NCBI GenBank assembly: GCA_038501625.1
Contig: JAZAYU010000002.1
Location: 17,350,053 to 17,414,052 of the forward strand
Length of the DNA stretch: 64,000 nt
Direction: 5' to 3'
From: Corbicula japonica
Lineage: Eukaryota; Mollusca; Bivalvia; Venerida; Cyrenidae
In this document: in pieces, positions 57,906 through 64,000 of the stretch
Layout: each line of letters opens with the position of its first letter
Numbering within the stretch: the first letter of the stretch is position 1
Program-made: the position numbers and the translations under genes
The notes under the pieces: generated by a model
Database searches by the model: none
What the model saw: the letters and a program-made list of their open reading frames with translations, nothing else
What the model was told of the DNA's origin: nothing

Positions 57906-59180
57906 ATCCATTTGTATGTTCTTTTTCTTAGGATTGCTAGTTACCAGGTTACTAGGATTCTCTGTAGACAATTTTACGCTCTGTAAAGACTTAGTGATAT
58001 TCTTAAACTTTGTCTCATATAATCTGTTTAAATGTTTAAATGTTATGTGATACAGTTTGTATTATAATGTTATGTTTGACTTTAAAATAAATAAATATTA
58101 ACTTTTTATTGTTTTGTGTTTTCTTCTTCTCGTTATATTATATCACTGAATACTTTGTATTTTGTTTTTTTAAATCAATAGTGTCTGCTATAGAAAATAA
58201 ATGTTTTAAAACAGCGGTGGATACGTTCATTAAAATTGCATAGATCAAGCTACTTGAGTATCTACTGCCACCGATTTCCACTGCGACCGATCAAAATCTA
58301 TTTTTCAATAGCAATCATTTTTACTCTTTCAGTGATATCTGGTATCTGAAACAAAAATAACTCTTCTTTAATTTTTGATATAAATTAATTTTATTCGCAA
58401 AAAAACCACATCAGTTATTCAATAAGAACGGCTACAAACATAATACTCTTCATCTAACTTCAAGCTTGGTGATTTATAAAGTTGATTACTTTGATTCCCG
58501 TTTTGTTTGCACGACAGTGGAATGGGTTATAAAGTTTATTAAGGTTTCTATGAAAATCTCGTTAAGAAGAACTACAAAGAGAAAACATATCGCTATTACA
58601 CGGTTAAACATCAATCAGTACACATAATACTAAATTATAAATAACAATCAGTTTACAAAAACGGGCCAAAGCGGAAATTAGTTCCAAACATCAAATAATT
58701 TGTTTGAGTATTGGAGTGAAATGCACTTACATTGTTTGTTATTATGCTCTTAAGTGCAAGACCGTCCATACTTAAATTTAACATTTGCCCTATGTATCGG
58801 AACATGGGGTTAACCACTAAAACTAAACAAAACGAATCAAATTTTCTTAAACAAAAAATATAATTAAAGTATCACTTTAAATCTGTCTAAATTTATAAAC
58901 ACATGAGACTACTACATTTTTGATATGCTAATGTTAGTCTTAAAGTATTATTGTTAATTCCACAAAGAAAGAACCGCGTTGATGAGAATTTTTCGAAGTA
59001 AAACTAGATACTGTAAGATTTGAGTAAAAAACGAACAGTACTTTAAACATATGCATCCCTCGAAAAAAGATTCGTTTCAGTTGATTAAAAGTTACGAAAA
59101 TGACTGTTGCGAAGCTTAGCCCCAACACTTAGATAGTAGAAAAAGCAAAATGATAATCGAAAGTCAATTTTTTTCAAAAG
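57906..59180. other. Intergenic sequence with a retroelement fragment
   Basis: 58495-58575 (TTTGCACGACAGTGGAATGG, AGTTTATTAAGGTTTCTATG, GAAGAACTAC) is a diverged piece of the RT/tail junction of the retroelement family. Nothing else recognised. Confidence 0.5.
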
Positions 59181-59590
59181 ATCACACTCTAGAATCCTCT
59201 TTCGGGCGGTTATTGGTGGCATAAATTTGAAATAGATTAACTCATAGTGTACACTTTCAGAAAATCATAAGGTGGTATTATTTACAATTTCGCGTAAAAA
59301 CCGCACAGTTGTCGAAATGACATTTCGGGGCGGACATAAATTTGAAACATTTTATCCGGAGTTCCGGCGTTTCCCAAAAAGAAAGTTGATTTCATTGTTA
59401 CCCTACGTTGAGGAAACGTGTGGCATTATGGCCTTTCAATCGTTGCTACGACAAATCTGCACGCTTTTGTCGCTGCAACTCGAAGCAAAATGCGCGTGCT
59501 CTTTGACGTCACATGACAAATTACTCCAGTACACAGTCCGATAGTTTTTGGGCGGCTTTTGTTGTGGGCAAGCCCTGGACCAAATGTTTT
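59181..59590 (+). repeat. Low-copy repeat related to the 5' LTR interior
   Basis: GCACGCTTTTGTCGCTGCAACTCGAAGCAAAATGCGCGTGC..GACGTCAC resembles 15978-16025. TTTCGGGCGG..TGGCATAAATTTGAAA and TTTCGGGGCGGACATAAATTTGAAA repeat within it. The 90-residue frame at 59272-59544 lies here and has no recognisable domain. Confidence 0.45.
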
Positions 59591-60175
59591 CCAACGATAA
59601 AAAGAATCAATCTACCAAAGTGAATTGTAGAATGGAGTGTTAACATTGAGTAATTGTCTCGCTTTCCTTAATAATACTACGGTAGAACAATTGAACGAGT
59701 TATGTTTTACGCATTCCTCATTTCCGAAATTGGCAGATGTTGTCATGAAAAGTAAAAAGTTCTTATTATGGATAAGTAGACTGTCACACTCCGTGATACT
59801 CCGTGTATATAACACAATTACTGGCATGATCTTATTGAATATATTGATGAGTTAAGATGTTCCCTTGGAAAAGGAACATAACCATTTAAATTTGTGTAAA
59901 TGTTTGCAAATAAAACATATTTTAATATTACGTACTTGTGTGTCACGTGCCTGTCTAGTTATTGTAAACGGACTATACTATGAAAAACAACACTATGTAA
60001 AGTAACATGTTATTTACAAGAACAAAAATAACAAAACATTAACAAATATTATAACAATAATGTAACGGATGTGTACATCATCTTCAGATCTTCCAACAAT
60101 ATTTTACATACTCGACAAACAGTAACCAAATATGCTCTTTATATGCGCATATATTATTAAGGTATTTTTATTTAA
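59591..60175. other. Intergenic sequence
   Basis: No feature recognised. Confidence 0.45.
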
Positions 60176-60386
60176 CCCTTTCTTCCATAGACAGACATTG
60201 ATTGCGTGGACGAACAGTGTAGATCCAGATCAGCCGGCACATCTATGTTCGCTATTTGAAATATAAGGTTATTTCTGACCAAAAAGCGACCAGTGCAGAT
60301 CCTCATCACACGGCACGGATGTGCCAGCTAATCTGAATCTACACTGGCCGCACATGCGTAAAAATGCGTGTCTATGGAGGAAAGGG
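60176..60386. mobile_element. piggyBac-type MITE
   Basis: 211 bp flanked by TTAA on both sides (60172-60175, 60387-60390), with inverted ends CCCTTTCTTCCATAGACA and TGTCTATGGAGGAAAGGG. Subterminal GTGTAGATCCAGATCAGC and its mirrored counterpart extend the inverted repeat. A TTAA target and CCC/GGG ends fit piggyBac. No coding capacity. Confidence 0.9.
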
Positions 60387-60499
60387 TTAATAAAGAACTC
60401 TTTGAATTACTTTTTGTAAGTAAATCTTTGATGTTTTCTAAAATAATTACTCATGTCTATCGAGTTACAATATTAAAACATTTCAAAACACCATAATTA
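60387..60499. other. Short intergenic stretch
   Basis: Nothing recognised. Confidence 0.4.
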
Positions 60500-60930
60500 A
60501 TTTTCAATTGAAAGGGAGTTAATGGGAAATGGTTTAGATTTCTAGAGCTGTTTAACTTACTAACTGTATTATTTATGAATGTTTTGAGATTATATCGACC
60601 ACACGGACTTGATTAATGGATGGCTTTCTAATAAATATGAATATTTGTGATACTGTGGTTGTACAACACTTCCGACAATAAATAAATTTTGACTTGACTT
60701 GACTACTTACTTCTTCCTGAAAACGTTTTTTTTAACAAATGGAAAGATAACTGAGTTGTGTCTCACTCTAGATTTTCAAGAACATTATATTTCATTGCAA
60801 TCGTTACAGAAATGCAAATACTTTAGGTACCAAGAAAAAAATTAAATTTTCTTTTTCAAAGTTTTCTCAATAACAGATAGGAGAATGGATGATTTTTATT
60901 GTTGCTGAGTATATAAACACATGTTTCATT
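60500..60930 (+). repeat. Paralogue of 4310-4960 with the SINE site empty
   Basis: GAAAGGGAGTTAATGGGAAATGG, GGAAAGATAACTGAGTTGTG, GATTTTCAAGAACA and TTACAGAAATGCAAAT follow the order at 4325, 4505, 4825 and 4860. The SINE is missing between the second and third landmarks. Confidence 0.82.
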
Positions 60931-60939
60931 GGGTAAAAG

Positions 60940-61138
60940 ACCCTTTAAATAAATTCAAATATACAAAGAATAACAGGGTATCTTTGCACACTTTCCACGC
61001 AATCCAATTATGCGTCATTCGATACAGTACTGAGTAACTCTTTAAATAAGTTCAAATATACACAAGGAATAAAGAATAACAGGCTATCTTTGCACACTTT
61101 CCACACAATCCAATTATGCGGCATTCGATACAGTAGCT
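60940..61138 (+). repeat. Two-copy tandem duplication, about 100 bp
   Basis: TTAAATAA.TTCAAATATACA, AGAATAACAGG.TATCTTTGCACACTTTCCAC and CAATCCAATTATGCG.CATTCGATACAGTA occur twice in a row, with the second copy having a small insertion. Confidence 0.9.
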
Positions 61139-61224
61139 CTACTAAGTCACTGTAATCTAGAAAGCTTCTTGGTAGATCTTTATTATTTTATCAAAGATAT
61201 TGTATTACATGTCACTCTGTGTTA

Positions 61225-61645
61225 CGTTATCCCTACTTGTCTCGGTAAGATCATTCAGTACCCGCACTTTCGCTTTGCAATGCGACAAGCGTTTGATGTT
61301 ATATATCTTTGTGTACTTTTGCGTAGAACATTGTTGAGCTGATGGTGAGTTGTAGTTATTTCACCAAGCCATCTTGTACTTGTTTGTTAATATGAAAACC
61401 TGTTGGCGGTAGTGTGAGGCTGTTGAACCCTAGAACTCGGTATTAACCCCCAAGTGGCAAATATTTTTGCCACTGACCGTTCCAAGGCGGTAACCCCTCG
61501 GGTTCATAATATTGTTAACGTTTATGGCGTCTTGTTTGAAACTGATTATTGTATAACCATGCTGTTTTCTCCTGTCTACCTTTTGACTATGTGGGGAGGC
61601 TGTGTCTGCTGGATATGACCATTCCTGATATGAATATTTCACTTT
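61225..61645 (+). repeat. Retroelement 3' end and tail
   Basis: It starts with ATCATTCAGTACCCGC..CGCTTTGCAATGCG (end of the coding part in copy 2), then TTGAGCTGATGGTGAG, CACCAAGCCATCTTGTACTTG, GCCACTGACCGTTCCAAGGCGGTAA, TGTGGGGAGGCTGTG and ATTCCTGATATGAATATTTC. It is the longest tail copy away from an RT domain. Confidence 0.85.
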
Positions 61646-62202
61646 TAGTAGATAATTAATTTGTTTGCTTTAAAACTATCCCAATAAAACATTCATGTAA
61701 TACTATGATCTGTATTCGGTGTAGATCTAATATACTAAATAACAAACAGTTTCGGCAAATACAAGAAATACAAGTTATCGATCTCACATAACATTATTGT
61801 TTTGGTTTTCTTTTTTAACCAATAATTAACATTTAACTTCTTCAGAACACTATTAGTTCATATTCACATAAATGACAAAACGTCTTTTAAAATACTCGTT
61901 CAATGTCGAATGAGGTCTTTTTCACGATGTTATTACGTGTACCGTGTATCCCGATGGCCTGAAATAAATAAAACATACACAATTATCAAAACACATAACA
62001 AAACAGCATATACCCAATTCAGAAACTCAAAAGACTTGAATTGTAAGAGTTTGAGAACTCAACTTTAATGTGTGACTAGTATTACATTGCCGTATTTTGT
62101 TTTATTGTTCTTAAGAGATATTTTATCAGTCATTTGTCTAAGCAAAAATGCTATTTATAATATAACGTGTATGTTTAGCCACTGTGTTTCTTTCCATAAA
62201 AA
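61646..62202. other. Intergenic sequence
   Basis: No feature recognised. Confidence 0.45.
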
Positions 62203-62455
62203 CTCTCTCTGCCTGAATGAAAGTGTGACATTTCAATACATATTATGTTGAGGTACCTAGTGTATTTGGCTCTTACATATCAAACATTTATGTGCATTTG
62301 CCTGAATAAAATTGTGAAATTTCAATATTAAACGTTATGTGGAGGTACCTAGTGTATTGGTACTTACGTATCAAACATTTGTGCCTATGCCTGAATGAAA
62401 GTGTGAAATTTCAATAAACATTATGTGGAAGTACCTAGTATAAAGGCATGTTCTT
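62203..62455 (+). repeat. Three-copy tandem repeat, about 90-100 bp
   Basis: GCCTGAATGAAAGTGTGA.ATTTCAATA followed by TTATGT.GAGGTACCTAGTGTAT occurs three times (from 62211, 62301 and 62389). The small minus frame at 62371-62586 starts in it. Confidence 0.88.
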
Positions 62456-63095
62456 CGTACGAGACACTGTAAGCGTGCCTCTCTGTCGGACATCAATCCA
62501 ATTGCCTGCATTACTGCTCGACCTTTCCTAGGCACTCTCCAATCAATAGAACTTTTCAGTGACCTCGGTTTCCTAAGACAACACATTTGAGTGATTTTTT
62601 TTAAATATTTTCATTTTTTATAAATTTCATGTTGATTTTTTGGGCCAATCACAAGTTCAAGATAAGCAAAATTATTACAATATACGCTTTTTAATTCCTC
62701 TTGCATCTGTTTGTCTGTAAATTTCCGTTTCGCATTAAAATATTGAACAAAAGCAAGTTACATCTTGAATATGTGTATAGAATTGCATAGACACTTGTTA
62801 TCGTGTTTTATACACTAAATAAACTTTCAATTTATTATACGACTATATATACTGACTGCCAAATAAAATGTAACACTTTATTTTTTTTGAATTGTTTATC
62901 TGTGTAAAGTGTTATAAATAGGCAAAGGTAGATGTGTCATAAAATCGATAAGATGTCGTTGGACCAAGCGATTAATTTTCGACGGTGAACCTTGCAAATG
63001 TCGAAACATCTCTCTTTTGATCATGCCCAAAACCTCATGTCGCAAAAATATTCCACAAAATAAAGAGTTGCGTTTTCATTGTCAGACAGTATATT
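62456..63095. other. Intergenic sequence
   Basis: No gene or named repeat. Confidence 0.45.
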
Positions 63096-64000
63096 GTGTC
63101 CTGTTCACTGGTTTTCAAAGTTCTCTTTTCATCTTTTTATTATGGTTCAGTGAAGTCCTTGTTTTATTTGCATAAAAGTCTAGACAGGATAAGAAAGCTG
63201 ATCTTGAATGTGGTTATATCTGCACGTGGCTGTTTAAGCTAGAAATCGGATACCCTTGAACCAGTAGTGGTCGAAACAAATTATTGATATGTTGCAAGTT
63301 TATATGGTAGAAAGTACTTTGAAACGTTAAAAGTAAATGCTATGTTACATTTATACACTGTTGATGTAAGACAATTTATTTCAAGACGAAGTTGTCAAGT
63401 CGTTGCTTGAATCAAAATTCAGTCACAACTGATTTCAAAATTGATTGAATTGAAAAACAATCTTGGTGAAATGCCATCCGTTTCAGTCATTGAAAGGAAT
63501 TATCTGAGGTGCATTTATAGTAATAGATTGTATTAGCCACAACTTAGACATTGAAGTATTCTATACCAATCCGTGAAAAGGCAGAAAATGTCCAGCTTTG
63601 TGATTTTTCTACCAACGCAATTAAATATCAAATATGACATTTGCTCAGAACCGATGAATGATCCTGACACTATCAAATCAGTTATTTACATAGAAGATTT
63701 TATCGTTGTAAAAGGCCCTCAGCAATAAAAAGGAAATCTAATTTATTAAGGCTCTCAGCCACTGTTATTTTGATAGTACTTATTGGCGGCACATATTAAA
63801 GTAATACACATTAGCATATATAACAGTAAACTTCAAAATTATTGAAACTATTTTTCTGCAGTATATTTTCATTCATAACGTTATTCCTTGAGTTACAGGA
63901 GTATATTTTAGATGCGGCAAATTGCTTGATTGATTGATGTTTTCTGGGTTTTTGTTGTTTTTTGTGAGCGCATGAGTCAGAACTATCATTTCAAAATATT
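63096..64000 (+). repeat. Near-identical duplication, copy 2 (runs off the window)
   Basis: Matches 52328-53232 at about 99.4% by my count. It begins abruptly after CAGACAGTATATT with no target-site duplication visible, and continues to the last base of the window. Confidence 0.95.

Noticed and set aside
59272..59544. 90-residue frame at 59272
   Set aside because: It lies in a low-copy repeat with internal duplication and has no recognisable domain.

Overview
This is an AT-rich, repeat-dense stretch of animal DNA that fits a bivalve mollusc. The clues are helentron/pearl-like elements with arrays of about 170 bp ending in microsatellites, tRNA-headed SINEs, BEL/Pao LTR retrotransposons, a retroelement of Penelope-like appearance with many loose 3' tails, and cGAS-like (Mab-21) genes fused to ankyrin repeats. 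The species cannot be fixed from sequence alone. Only three loci look like host protein genes; nearly all other open frames lie in repeats.

Layout. 1-3936 is a large inverted duplication whose arms carry a BEL/Pao 5' LTR and gag fragment. 3937-5870 holds diverged tandem repeats and a SINE. 5966-8393 is a 3'-truncated helentron/pearl-like element, joined to a decayed retroelement (8394-11290) that was itself hit by a Harbinger-type MITE. 11764-14469 (minus) is a dead ankyrin + cGAS-like gene. 14960-22110 is a duplicated segment interrupted by a BEL element (15623-18914) and a second retroelement copy (19355-20752); its partner at 31070-34070 still has both sites empty. Between them lie a TA-flanked foldback element, a LINE remnant, a cluster of tRNA-like sequences and a second ankyrin + cGAS-like gene (26057-28785, plus), nearly intact with one 1-base frame break.

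From 28.8 to 50 kb there are only repeats: retroelement tails, SINE pieces, minisatellites, another pearl-like element at 41.3 kb and several foldbacks. At 50239-51243 lies a complete coding exon for a single-pass membrane protein with two PPxY motifs. From 52 kb to the end are a 905 bp duplication at about 99% identity (52328 and 63096), a full helentron-like element with a pure CCGAGA-type array (54482-56647), more 165 bp arrays, a piggyBac-type MITE and another retroelement tail.

The biological centre is the head-to-head pair of ankyrin + cGAS-like loci. Both keep the nucleotidyltransferase signature (GS, then E-F-D, then a later D before V-P) and a matching upstream region with a forkhead-like GTAAACAAA site 36-37 bp before the ATG. 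One copy is clearly a pseudogene. The other is either a functional innate-immune nucleotide-second-messenger synthase with a sequence error, or a very young pseudogene.
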